A stretch of 64,000 nt of DNA from assembly GCF_000002425.4 (NCBI RefSeq), contig NC_037271.1:4642664-4706663 (forward strand), given 5' to 3'. Positions 32,421-43,955 of the stretch are shown here, in pieces; the stretch's first letter is position 1; every line of letters starts with the position of its first letter. The DNA is from Physcomitrium patens (Eukaryota; Streptophyta; Bryopsida; Funariales; Funariaceae). A model generated the notes under the pieces. The model was given only the letters and a program-made list of their open reading frames with translations. It was not told where the DNA came from and ran no database searches. The translations under genes were made by a program, and so were the position numbers.

Positions 32421-35400
32421 TCATCTAATAGGCTTCCAGAAATCTCCATGCACAGACGAGTGCGAAGTGAAATCCGCACTATGGCCGAATGGAGGTCTCT
32501 CTGATTGGTAAGACCGATTCAGGGCATCAACAGCTCTGCTTGTGGGCCTGTCGCTTCTGGAATATTCCCCACTTCGGCGCGATGGCTTCGGCTGCTGAGA
32601 AGATCGATGGTTGGACTGCGAGACGCTGTCTGAAGTTACAGTATTTGAAGATGACTTCTTCTGCGTAGGCTTCTCGTAATTCAAAGATTTAGACAGAATG
32701 TCTTTTCTGGAAGTAGACTTATCTTGGGCATTATAGTGTGCGAGAAAATCGTTTTTCTTCGTAGCGGATTCGAGATTTGACTGCCGAGTCTCAGCGCTCC
32801 GTCGAGGTCTGTCCTGATTATATGACGAGGTCATGAAGTCTCCATGTCTGCGAGTTGGTCTACCAAAATTGTAAGACTGGTGCATAAAATCACCTGCACC
32901 TTTTCGAGATCCCCCGCTAGCCTTGTACGCCGATGCAAGTATGTCACTGGCTTTACGGGAGCCTCGATCCATATTATACGAAGCAGACATAAAATCTCCT
33001 GGCGAGCGCCGTGTTGATTTTCTAGCTTCAGGCACAAACGAAGACGCATCACTTCTGCGTGAGCTTGGCTTGGGAAATGGTTGCGAGCCGGATTCTCCAC
33101 TGTGGTGGGATTTGTCACCCCGGCCGGATGAGTTTCTGGATGTCGCTTGGGAATTACTTGGACTCATACTTAACGCTGTACTTCTGGTAGAATCACGAGA
33201 TTCTCGCGTTGGTAACGAAGTCCGCCTCTTAGCTTTCGATTGTGCCCCATCATCCGGTGTCCGCTGCTTGGGATTGGGAGTGTTGTAAGCTCGAGCCTTG
33301 GCTTGGGCCGACTTTGTTGCTGCCATGTAACCGCTTCTCCTGACAGCAGAAGACTGAATATTCTCACTATTGGATGGCGTGTGGGAGTTTGAGCATGGAG
33401 TTGAGGAGGCATCCGATTCAGCTTGGTCATTGCATCCCCTCAGCATCTGCCGCTGTTGCCGCTGAAGCTGCATCAACGTGGAAGTGATGGGAGATGTTTG
33501 CTTGCTGGTGTTGTCAGAACTCTGATGCAATGCTTGGGATTGTGTTGGCGATTCGTCCATGTAACTCTGCGGCAACTGATCGTCTTGGTTCTCGGCGGCA
33601 ACTTTGGTGGGTGAACGATCCGGAGCATCCTTCAGAGGACGATTCTCCCAAGGGCGAGCCGCCATCCAACGCTCCAGCCAGCTCCAACCCCAGTGGGGTT
33701 TGTCACCTTCATTGTTGAAGTATACCTGAGAGGATCCTCCGTTACTCTCTGGTCTCCACTGATCACACAATCCAGAACTCTAATATCGTCAGGAACAACC
33801 ATCCAATGTATGCATCCTCACACTGACTCTTTGAACCTTTTTTTTCGAAATACGAAGGAAGATGTCGAAGAAACTAGGCCATAGAGGAAACTGCAAACCT
33901 ACTCCTTAAATTCTCTCAAAGCGAAGAGAAGACTTCATTAAGTGATAGCGTGTCCACCAATACAGAGCTTATGTATCAAACGGTCTGAGACCCCAAACTC
34001 CCCAACACGTAAAAAAATAGGATTACATGGTTCAGAATAGGATAAACTTAGTGTTGATTAGAAAGGAAGAGTGGATATTGAGTACCTGGTGACTGTTAGC
34101 ATAAGCTATGGCTCTCTCGCGCTTCATAAGTCCCTCCTGCCTTTGTTGAAGCTTCGCTTGAAGGTCTTGTTTAGTTCGAGAACTAGCGCACCACCCGAGC
34201 TGTGGGAACAAACATTGTGATTGGAATATGAGAAGCCAGCTTGGTGGTGTCCACAAGGACACTAAACGAGGGCAAAGTTGGGACTAGATAAATTCGCTTG
34301 TGCACCGAGTGTACAGGTGCCGAATAACAACCTCGTGGGAGGGGTTGTGCACCATAAAGACCACCTTGCAGTTTGCATTTTCAGTGGTGACAATTGAAAT
34401 ATGATTGAGCCGAAAAGATGATAATAGTACCTCTGATTCACGAAGCTGAGCCTCGATGAGACGTCGATGGCCAATGGTACGCTGCACTGCAAGGCCTTGC
34501 TGAGACATGCGCACTCGGCGAGCACGAACGCGTGCTTGGACCCTCACTAGAGCTTGCATGCATCGCAGCGTTATTGCCGCTTGCCTCCTGACAGTGTGCC
34601 CACGCACCAGAGCTTGCAAGCGCACCAATCCTTTCAATGCTCTCAGAGCTCTCCTTGCCTGCGGGAGAAGATTCTAACTTAAGAAAAAAAAAGTACAATA
34701 GTTATCCTGTGAGTGGACTGCTTAACCACAGCCTACTGGTTTTAAAAATCTTGAATAAAACTGATTTTGAAGATTAGTTTTAGTCTATGAAGGCTGCTCC
34801 CCTAAACCATTTACTAAAATGCAAGACAGAAAAGATTTCCGAACAAACCAGAAATCCACGGAAAGCAGTTTGAATACGAATTGCAGCCCATTCTGCCACC
34901 ACAATCGAATGCGAGTTAGGAGACGGGCTCTCGGTTCCCATGGTCTCGTCTATCATCACTTGCAGCTGCTCCATTTTGAACTCCTGGCTGTAGCTGGACA
35001 TGACCGGCCCTGTGGATACGACATCCGTCTCCGGATCGTGGTCGCTCTCTGTGCCGTGTCTCCAGAGCGTCCATCGCTTGTGACTCTTTTCGTTCGATTT
35101 CTCTCCATGGTTTTTCTTTGGAGGGGCCGGAGTGTTCTACGGAACCAAACACTATTCTTGTGAGTGGCTTTTCGACTGACCAGAGAAAACATGACCATTG
35201 ATCCCAAAACGATTGCATCGTTTATTCTTAGGACTCAATAACAAGACATACATCTTAGGTTCTGTGAAGTGAAATTGAGGAAATCAAATCTTGAGTGAGA
35301 AGGCGAAGAAAAAGTTCGAAAGTTGGGATCGTAACCTAGGTAGAAGAATTCGCAAAACTCTTCTAGCACAAGAAAATCTTTGCAAGGAATGAAAATTGGG

Positions 35401-35665
35401 TATTGTATTGACCAAGACTCACTAAATTACAAGAGAAATTCAGAGAGGCTCAATGCAAACTTACGACAGCATCCTCTTTTTCTGATTGAAGAGACCGTTC
35501 GGAAGGTTCCCTCTCGGAAACAGCATTCTCAGACCCTGTGGTGGACAATGCTTTCGTTTCCGATTGTGCTTTCGCCGGAGCAGGTGTCGCGGCTACTGCC
35601 CCGCCAGCGCCTCCTCCACGTTTTCCACTAATAAGAGACTTGAAAAATTTGCTAGATGCACCCAT
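32421..35665 (-). CDS. IQ67-domain (IQD) calmodulin-binding scaffold protein
   Basis: Five exons (35665-35465, 35136-34849, 34658-34431, 34199-34086, 33758-32421) give 722 codons. The start [17 protein letters not shown] is typical of IQDs. The IQ67 region (about residues 148-215) has stacked IQ motifs: [50 protein letters not shown] phase-0 intron splits IQ67 after GFL, as is conserved in this family. A DUF4005-like block, [14 protein letters not shown], is at about residues 420-433. IQDs bind calmodulin and associate with microtubules or the plasma membrane as scaffolds for cell-shape control. Unusual here is the long Ser/Arg-rich tail with a degenerate repeat around SYN and GDFM (about residues 531-720). 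The acceptor of the last exon (GATCAG) was chosen to keep phase 0 and is the least certain border. Confidence 0.92.
32655..32999 (-). repeat. Degenerate 17-residue repeat array in the IQD tail
   Basis: At least six units with the pattern [G/N/S]D[F/I][M/L]xxSYNxxRxxRR occur in the C-terminal half of the IQD protein. Examples are [49 protein letters not shown] and [17 protein letters not shown]. Looser copies continue to the stop codon ([18 protein letters not shown]). The array ends with GDFWKPIR. Confidence 0.8.
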
Positions 35666-36044
35666 GCTTCTCCAGCTGCGCCCAGATTTGGCTGTTGTGG
35701 CTTGCAGACATGAGCTCTGAATGGTGTCTTCGTCAGAGCGCTCTCGAGTAAGTTCCGGACCTGCTCTCTGCGATAGACAGAGGCAACCACCGCGCATGTA
35801 CCTCAATACCCGCAATGTTTACGCGGCTGCAGCTGTCCGCTCCAAGTCGGGACATGAATCACAAAAATACAACGATCGCCAACGAAACAGATTTCAAATC
35901 TGCACTGACAGGATCATGCTGTGGATCGAAACAGCACCCTCACGAACAGACACTCCAGCAATGCCGTGGCACTCCGGGGTACAACATGAGATCTAGAACC
36001 TGGGGAGGAGCCTCAACGACCCAGTTGACCAGGAACAAAAAAAA

Positions 36045-36084
36045 ACACACACACACGCATACGCACGCACGCACACACACACAC
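36045..36084. repeat. (CA)n / (CGCA)n microsatellite
   Basis: About 40 bp of CA repeats interrupted by CGCA units, likely in the leader or promoter of the IQD gene. Confidence 0.9.
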
Positions 36085-36749
36085 TATACAAATCTAGGGA
36101 CAGAGGGACAGAGACAGGCAAGTACACATTCAAACAGAGAAATAGTACACCTCGGATGATTGATTCCAGGATAGAGAAAGAGGCAGCGCTAGGGGTAGAG
36201 GCGGAATGGAGGCAGAGGGTAGAGAGAGACCTTAGGTGAGGAACGGAGGCAAACCTAGATCGGCAAAGGTGGGTGGGGGCGAGGAACGACGACGACGATG
36301 AAGCGTGGGAGAGGTGGGGGTGGGGGTGCACACAGCGCGCCGGAAAGGGGGTCTGTAGCTCGAGACGACGCTGGCAGCAGCCAAAGGGGAACAGCCTGAG
36401 GGCCTAAGCTTAGAAATCCTTGGCCGAGAACTAGCTCCTCCCTCCTAGCATGCTGACTGCGGCTGGTTGTTGTTGTTGCTCCTCCTGCTGCTGCGTCAGT
36501 TCCTTTTCCTTCTTCTACTCTGCTTTTCTTTACGCAATTCCTCTCTCTGGTACCGCCGCCTTTTTTGCTATTCCTATCACCTGGTCTCTCCTCCTCCCAC
36601 TGTGGCCCCACGCCCTCTTCTTCCTCACTGCCTGCTTTGCTCTTCTGTACACTTGACTAGTCCATTCTGGCGTCATCACTCTTCCTGTTGTTATTGCTGC
36701 AGACTCTGATCTGCAGCTACCATCACACCGGGCCCAGTGAGCCATGGCA

Positions 36750-36830
36750 GCTGCAATACAATGCTTTGCAATGCAGTGCAGTGCAATGCAGCGATGAATG
36801 AATGAAGGAAAGAAGGAAGAAGCCCTGCAG
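36750..36830. repeat. TGCAATGC / GAATGAAG low-complexity repeats
   Basis: Overlapping TGCAATGC and GTGCAGTGCA words are followed by GAATGAATGAAGGAAAG-type purine repeats, at the distal end of the IQD promoter region. Confidence 0.7.
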
Positions 36831-37112
36831 AGGTAATGGATCCCAGTATAACTGTATTTGTGTGTGTAAAAGTGTGTATTGTCATGCTTTCCTGTGTGTT
36901 GTCATGCTTTGTGACTCAGATTGCGATCCCACTGTTGGGCTCATCCTCGCTCTTTTCCACTGTCCTCTAGAGGATTTCATTACCTGTGAGACTGGTGCAA
37001 TTTGCCTTGCTAGTGCTTTTGCATATTGTTGGGCAAACCTCAGTGAATCAATACAAATCATGAATTTTTTTTTACTGTGTATTGGGAGCTTTAGAAAAGA
37101 TCGCGGAGGTTA

Positions 37113-37120
<8 letters not shown>

Positions 37121-37148
<28 letters not shown>
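37121..37148. repeat. (TA)n microsatellite
   Basis: An alternating TA tract of about 28 bp at the left edge of the AT-rich block. Confidence 0.95.
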
Positions 37149-37155
<7 letters not shown>

Positions 37156-38230
37156 TAAATATAAATGTAGGAGTTGTGTAATTAACTAGAGATTATTGAT
37201 TTTGAAAAGATTAGTTGCATTGACTACCTCTTTGGTGACAAGTTGCACGAATTTAGTTGAAATCCATCATTTAATGGTTTTATGAAGTATGTGTTTGTGT
37301 GGTTGTATAAGTATGTATTATAGAATAATTGTTATGTGCTGTTTCTTACGATTGGATTTGAAATAGTATTTACCTCCTCAAAACCAGTATTAGTGCCAAA
37401 CATAATGATTTTACAACCAGCTAGTATTGTAAGTTGTATTGGTATTTTTTTAACCGTGTTATATTTATATAATTGCTTATAAATGTGGGATTTTTTCCAA
37501 TTAAAATAATTATTGAATCTGCATTAAATAAATAAATTTTATTATAAATAATTTTGTGCTGTAAAATTAATTGTAGAATTACTTGTCATGCTGCATCTTT
37601 TTGAGTTAAAATACATCATTATGGAAATTGTAGGTTTTGAAAATCTAAATAACTTTTACATAAATTGAACAGATAATGGTTCTTGGATAAGATTGCAGGT
37701 AGTTGATTCATTATTGTTGTACCCTTAGTCATTGAAAAAAAATATTATTGCTTATATGAATTTAACACAAGACAAATAAAATATCCAATCATCTTGTTGA
37801 TATTTAGTAAAGTATTCTAATGTTAAAAAATAATAATTAATATATGTATATATATATATTGATTTACAACATTTTTTGAAATTTAAATAATAACATAAGA
37901 ATTAGCATAAAAAATCAGTGTAATAATTTCTAAAATGTATAACTAAAAATGTTATAAATATAATTATTTTTAAAATATAATAAATTTTTAAAATATAATA
38001 AATTTTATTTACTTATTTATTTTTTGCAAGTCTTTTTGAAACATTTATGCTACAACTTGAAAATTCAAAAGTAAATAGCTAAATTAATGTCTAAAATTTA
38101 AAAAGACAATCAAATTGAAAGATAAAAATATACTAAGAGAGTAAATTTTGACACCAACAGTGATTTTATTTCTACTTTTAGATGCACTTACTCCCAAGAT
38201 AAAAAGTGATTGTACAAAAGTTTATTGACT

Positions 38231-38254
38231 TATATATATATATATATATATATA
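38231..38254. repeat. (TA)n microsatellite
   Basis: An alternating TA tract of about 24 bp within the AT-rich block. Confidence 0.95.
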
Positions 38255-38869
38255 AGTTTTAAAGCATATATTCTATTTTATTTTAAGAACCACAAAAAAA
38301 TTATAAATTCACGACCAATTAATCCAAAATATATACACACGATTTAATTGTAAACAGATATATACAGGTTTCTAAAATCAAACTTTTGAGCGTCTTATTT
38401 ACTTGTATTTTTTTTATATTAAATATTTTCTATAGATTTTAAAATTATTGATATATATATATATATACATGAACCTTTCATTAACAAGCGGGTTGCCAAT
38501 CCAATCTTCTACATCCATACTAATCAAGAATTGACATGACCAGCATTAAAACATATGCTAATCTATTGTGAAAGAATTGAGCAAAAAAGGTGTGTGTAGT
38601 GTTATGTGTGCACATTGACGTAAATTTGAAAGAAGCATAGCAATTAAAAAAATAAAAATACACACTCACGTGATTTTAATTTTTTTAAAATATGAAATTC
38701 TGTTTAATAAAAAATATTTTTTAAAAAATAAAAAAATCTGTATACAAAAAAGTCAAGAAGATGTATCATATTTTTATTGTATCAAACATAACAAGGTTAT
38801 GAAGTAACAATGTTCAACTGTAACAAGGCTTCCAAGTCACAAAATAAACTTGTGCTAACAGTGGAATCA

Positions 38870-40705
38870 CAAATATGCCAATACTACTACCAGCAACTGT
38901 TCACATGCTAACAATTTTGCAATACCATTTGTTAACTAAATTATGCATTGACAACAATGTTTTTTCCCTTATTTATCCCTGGATCTCAATTATCCATTCT
39001 CCAGATAAGCCAATCCTATATCCACGCCACACATGTCCGCTCATTTTGGAAGTGTGAATCATTCAATGTGCCTTTTTATAGATTATGTTTTAAAAACACA
39101 GGAATAGAGGAGCACGTGCAGTTCATTGTTAGGGCGAAAAATACTATGTTTGGAATTGGAGGATCTTCAGCGAACGGCTTGCAAACACATAGTCCACCTT
39201 ACCACAGCAATGGATCTGGAAGCATCCTCAACTTGCTCTACCCCAAATCTGATCATTTCTCAGGGCTACAAAGTCTTAAAAAATGCATGCATTCCAAGCA
39301 AAAAAATTAGGTTTTCTTGCACACGGAGTTCCTAACCCAGACAGTGGGACTGTTGCCCCAAAGCTGCAAGGTAATGTGCAGGTATTCAGCCCGGAGTATT
39401 GCTGTTTCCAGTAGTCAACCCTTACAAGTTTTCGGAATAAGGAGCACATGAGAAACACAGAATTCCGACCGTTTGGGTCCGAGGGCACAGTTACAACAAT
39501 ATGAAGCATCAAATGACTTGAATTGAAGATTCTTTCCCAGCTGTTAAATCTAAACGGATGCTGGCTGGCAACTCAACAGACTGCATCACGTGATTAGACT
39601 GATCGGTTGATTTCCATTTAAACCAACTTCACTCAGTCTTAGCAAACTACGGACGCGCAACAAATCCCTTGGAAAAAGAGTAGTTTGGGCCTCATCATGT
39701 GTAGGCTGGTGAAAGAGGGAACGCTTAAGTGCGGTTTCAAAACCTTTCAGAAGTCGCATTTTTTATTCACAACGAGGAAACTAGATGTTCCACCCACTGG
39801 TACTGATAACTGCAAGAACTACCTTGTTGTTCGATTACCTGAGCTATATAGAATATACAAAGTGCGATAAGAGCACATAGATGGAATTCCCTCACAATTC
39901 CAAGCCAAGAGTTCTATGATATACTTTGAAAATAGTCTCGGTGACTCTAACAAGCTAAAGTTTACACATGCCCCTGTCGATGAGAATTATCATCGACAAC
40001 TAGGCCCAACACCGATATACCGTAACAAAGATTGCAAAGCAACTGGACTCAACACAGGCCGGAAACTAATCAAGACAATTGCAATGAAGACTCCGTACGA
40101 AGGCATACTAAGCTTGGCCGGATCACAAATTCAAAACCTAGCTCCGTGTCCTTGAGGACATTCGAAACAAATCAGTTCAACTTGAACCTGCTTTCGGCTT
40201 GCTGCACAAAACCTTCGTCCAAGATGCTGGTTGGCCAAACTCCAGCTGTGAAGTTGCTACGGACAATATAAAATGTCTCTTTGTAGCACTACAACGACTG
40301 TCTCATAGAGGAGTCTCAAAAACTTCACATTAAGATTGCTTTGAGGACACACTAGCATTGTCCTGTTTATACTCCGGACCTGTGGGTGGCAAGTGACAGA
40401 AATCTCGTAGCATCAACATCAAAACAGATCATTCACCCAGAATTTTCCAAGCCAGGAGAGTATTGCTACTTAGGAATTACAAGAGGAAAGTTGCATGGTA
40501 GATGCAACCGTGGTGCCAGACTGTCGTGCTTCCGGTTCTTCCATATAAGACTCAACCGATCTGCCCACTGTCAATGACAGAACCAACATAGCTTGACTCG
40601 AATTAGGTTTTAAGCGGAAAGGGAAGTATTAAACATCTACATTGAAACCTATACACACAGCCACAACCCCACAGTTCTCTAACATCATCATAACGCAGTT
40701 CTTCA
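38870..40705. other. Unassigned block 3' of the small Sel1-repeat gene
   Basis: Composition is closer to transcribed sequence than to the adjoining AT-rich block, but no frame on either strand resembles a known protein. It could be a long 3' UTR or extra exons of the minus-strand Sel1-repeat gene, or a non-coding RNA. Immediately left of the proposed stop, another frame stays open for about 35 codons (GTYPHIDEELRYDDVREL). It is out of phase with the preceding exon. Confidence 0.35.
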
Positions 40706-41396
40706 TCAATATGCGGATATGTACCCTGCAGAAACGAAATAGGCCAGTAAGAGAAGACAAGAAAATGTACCTGATAGAGAGGCTAGCAGGCTTCGTGCTT
40801 CCATGTCTAGTTCTGCAGCCTTTTGAAGCCAATATTTACCCTACAATCACCAAATATCATTTGGAAATTACAAATTGAAGAAATGTTACAGAAGTACTGA
40901 GCTGCAGTTCTTCACTGATCACTAGACCCTTTCCTTCAGTACGTGTGCTAAAGAGACAACGCCGTTTGATCCAACTCGTTTAAGAAACGTGAATACGATT
41001 TTTCCTCTCCAGCTCCCGTCAGAATATGTCTAGAGATTAGAGGAACAATCATGGAAATGTTGTGATAACAAGAAACAGTACACAATACTAGAACAAACCA
41101 CTCAGAGCATGGTCGACAAGTATGCAGGCGAAACATTGGGATTTTCATTGCAAGCAGCAGCAACAGCCTCAGGCACCTACCTTTTTAACATTAACGGGCA
41201 CACCGTAACCAGAACAGAACATCTGACCGACCAGACATTGACTAGAGATATCCCCACTTTTTGCTGCCTTCAGCGTTTGCTCAAACCACCGATGTTCACA
41301 ATTTGCCACAACCTCCCTCAATGGTATGGCTTTAGGAAATTCCGGATCTGCAGAATTACCTATAGACTTCACCTTCGCAGGGTTCCGATCAGGCAT
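40706..41396 (-). CDS. Small Sel1-like repeat protein (provisional model)
   Basis: Three exons (41396-41181, 40840-40771, 40725-40706) give 101 codons. The first exon ends in a clear Sel1-type helix pair, LKAAKSGDISSQCLVGQMF followed by CSGYGVPVNVKK. The second continues the repeat as GKYWLQKAAELDMEARSLL, with both borders phase 0 and GT-AG. Sel1 repeats are TPR-like helical pairs used for protein binding. Small plant proteins with one or two such repeats exist, and no function is assigned. The last exon is very short (YISAY then stop), so the 3' end is uncertain. The ATG lies just after an acceptor at 41398, which suggests a 5' UTR intron with a donor near 42007. Confidence 0.5.
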
Positions 41397-42400
41397 CCTG
41401 GCGAAAAAACATTCAGTATCTTCGTTAAAATTTGATTATGAGCACAATAAATGTAAACGAAAACTGTTAGTGCATTCTGCCTTCTAAAATATTATCAACC
41501 GGCGAGTCCAAACTTCATAGTAAGAGCTCATGGTGCTCTTCCAAATTTCCGCCCAGAGTTAAGCGGCATTAAACGTGATAAAAGGCCAAGCTTTCAAAAA
41601 CACTACAAAGCTTATGGATATATTTTCCAAGATAAAAAGATAAAAAAATATATGCCACAAGCTTTCTAGGGTTTACAAACGAAACCGTCGTTGTAGTATT
41701 CCGTAAGCATTTAAAATAAAATTGCAACTCTGGGCAACTTGGCACCGCACCGACCACGCGAAATTTCATAAAGCACCTATGAGAGCAATGCTCTTAGCTA
41801 AACCAAGTCACCTTATACGCGATCACGAGAGATTCAACGAAGTCACGAACCCGACCAATGACCCAAAATCAAATAGGGTTAGACAGAGCGATGTTAAGAG
41901 AAAACGATTCGAATCCGGGAAACAAGACATCACTCCTACGAAAAACAAAACAAAACAAAACAATTCAGAATATGCCCAAAAGAGGGAATACCCACCAGGC
42001 GGGATACCTGATAGGGTAAGCTTCAATGCAGGGTGTCCACCAGTGCGGCATCACGGCGACGACGAATTACAAACCCTGGAGGTTAGAATAGCGAGCTGAT
42101 TAGTGGGACAAGCAGACCAGCAGTAGCAAAGAGAGGGGGGGATCAATCGATGCGAGAGAGAGCAAGAGAAGACTAAGGGTGGGTGTCGTAGGAGAGATTG
42201 AACGAAAGACATGCAGAAAGAAAGGAAAAAAACACAGAGCAGTTGGAAGAATGAAGAAATGGGGTTTTGTGTGGCACCGTCGGCGAGGGAATTCCACGGT
42301 GATCTTCATCGCTCCGCGTTGGATTGAGGGGAGGAAAAGCCGGGACTGCCAAGCTGGAGTGATGAGGATTGCGAAGCAGTCTCTTCAAGCAACCCCCCTC
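41397..42400. promoter_or_regulatory. Leader, probable UTR intron and promoter of the Sel1-repeat gene
   Basis: On the minus strand a CAG|GTATCC donor at 42008/42007 and a CAG acceptor ending at 41398 could define a 5' UTR intron that brings the start codon next to a leader at 42.0-42.3 kb. Frames in the leader are GA/CT-rich and not convincing as protein. Confidence 0.4.
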
Positions 42401-42422
42401 TCCCCCATGCCCTCTTGCTTAT

Positions 42423-42436
42423 CCCCCCCCCCCCCC
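42423..42436. repeat. Poly-C homopolymer (14 C)
   Basis: Fourteen cytosines in a row, flanked by CT-rich sequence. Confidence 0.9.
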
Positions 42437-42759
42437 TCCCTCGCCTCGTCCTCTCCGCCCTCGCCCTTCCGCCCCTCCCCTCTGTTCATCCTCGGTTTCT
42501 GTATTCATTCATTCGCGTGTCTTCATCCTTCCTCATATCGTATAGTCATTCATCCGTTTGTCTTCATTCATCTGTCCGACTTTTCCCGATTCTTGCGATG
42601 CCTTTTTGGCCGTCCCTCCTTTTTTTCTGACTTGGCAATACCCTCTTTCCATCATCCTGGAAAAAAGTACATTACTCTCAGGAAAAAAGGTCTACTTGGT
42701 CACGTTTTTGTGTGTGTATTGGAAAGTGCTGCTATTACATCCATTTTCTAGTAGTATTG

Positions 42760-42983
42760 TTATTATTATTATTATTATTATGCTGAAATTGGGTACCCTT
42801 GAGCTTGGTAATAGTGAAGATTTGATGGGTTTTTCTTTCACCCATTATTATTATTATTATTATTATTTTCACCTCTATTATGAAGGTGTGCAACAAATAG
42901 ATATTCGTACAATGTGTGCCAATTTTGTGTTGATGTCCTGTTTATTTCAATCATGCACGTTTATTATTATTATTATTATTATT
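42760..42983. repeat. Three (ATT)n microsatellites in 224 bp
   Basis: Three perfect ATT arrays of about 22-24 bp lie at 42760-42781, 42844-42867 and 42960-42983, separated by non-repetitive spacers. Confidence 0.95.
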
Positions 42984-43955
42984 TATGATTTTTATGTTTT
43001 TTGGGGGGTTAACATGTTTACTTTTAAGTATCAATTTGTCATTTGCATATAAATGTAAATGTTGATTGATGAATATTACATTAAAAATGAAAAAAACGAA
43101 TTCAAAGATTTGCAAGAATATTATAAAAATTCAATTAAAAACTTGGATGAGCTCATATAGTCACGAATGAATCAAAATTGGAATTTTGAATTTTATGAAG
43201 AAACAATAATACATGCTATTTAAATAGTAAACAATTAAATTGGTTAGTTGTGATGGTATATGTGTATGTGTGTAGATATATATATGTATACATATATCTA
43301 TAGTACATACTATGTACTATGACGCATAGCCAAAATACGTAACAATCTCAGTGCAAAATATATATCTATAGATATGTATACAAACACAAAAAAACTGTCA
43401 CACTTGATGGGTCTATTTTGATAAAAGTATATATAAACCTGCGTCGAATTAAATCTGATGACAATTTCATATTGATCCAAACGATACTCAGTCAAAAACT
43501 TATTTCCTGAACAATCTCAGTTATGTATTTCGTTCAATACAGACGCTTGTTTGGAGCTGCAATTAAACAGAGCCTGACAATGAACTTAGTTTCGCTTCAC
43601 TGTGTGATCAGAATGGATACATTTAAAAAGTCGCCAAGATTCCAATCGCTTTGGGATGGAGGTCACATGTTCTACCTAATAATTCAATGAATGGTGCCTA
43701 TTCCATCAGCAGAGGTAATATAAAACTGCAACTGGTGAAGCGTAATATCCGTTTTCAAGTACAGACTTAAGTGGCATTAACAGCTCTCGACTCCCTTGGT
43801 ATCCTCTTCTAGCACATACTAAACCTTAAAAAAGACGTTCAAAACCAATAATGGCTCTCACCATCTGTAGCACAAACCGTGCTTATCACTGACTTTATAT
43901 TTTTCCTAATAAATGGAACCAGCCAGTATCAATTGACTACAACGGCTGTCCAAAA

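Larger units (their letters stand above)
35666..37100. promoter_or_regulatory. Leader and promoter region of the IQD gene
   Basis: Upstream of the minus-strand IQD start. It includes a (CA)n tract at about 36045-36084, a CTG/CTT-rich low-complexity patch at 36450-36560, and a patch of TGCAATGC-like and GAATGAAG repeats at about 36750-36830. Long open frames here are low-complexity and not convincing. Part is likely transcribed as a 5' UTR. Confidence 0.45.
37100..38870. other. AT-rich intergenic block
   Basis: Very AT-rich sequence with (TA)n at 37121-37148 and 38231-38254 and a shorter one near 38453-38466. No coding region is visible. Confidence 0.7.
42400..43955. other. Intergenic interval with microsatellites, 3' of CCT4
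   Basis: A C-rich patch with a 14-base C run at 42423-42436 is followed by three separate (ATT)n tracts at 42760-42781, 42844-42867 and 42960-42983, then AT-rich sequence. The right part must contain the CCT4 3' UTR. A long plus-strand frame here exists only because it reads through the microsatellites. Confidence 0.6.

Noticed and set aside
34284-34430. Extension of IQD exon 3 past 34431
   Set aside because: Reading through gives an unconserved tail. A GTACTA donor at 34430 restores phase 0 into the next conserved exon.
42179-42751. A 190-codon plus-strand frame upstream of the CCT4 3' flank
   Set aside because: It is Ser/Pro-rich low-complexity sequence read through a C-rich tract, without any recognisable domain, and it overlaps the probable leader of the minus-strand Sel1-repeat gene.
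42558-43052. A 164-codon frame with Ile and Tyr runs
   Set aside because: It is open only because (ATT)n arrays lack stops in that frame; the runs are translations of microsatellites.
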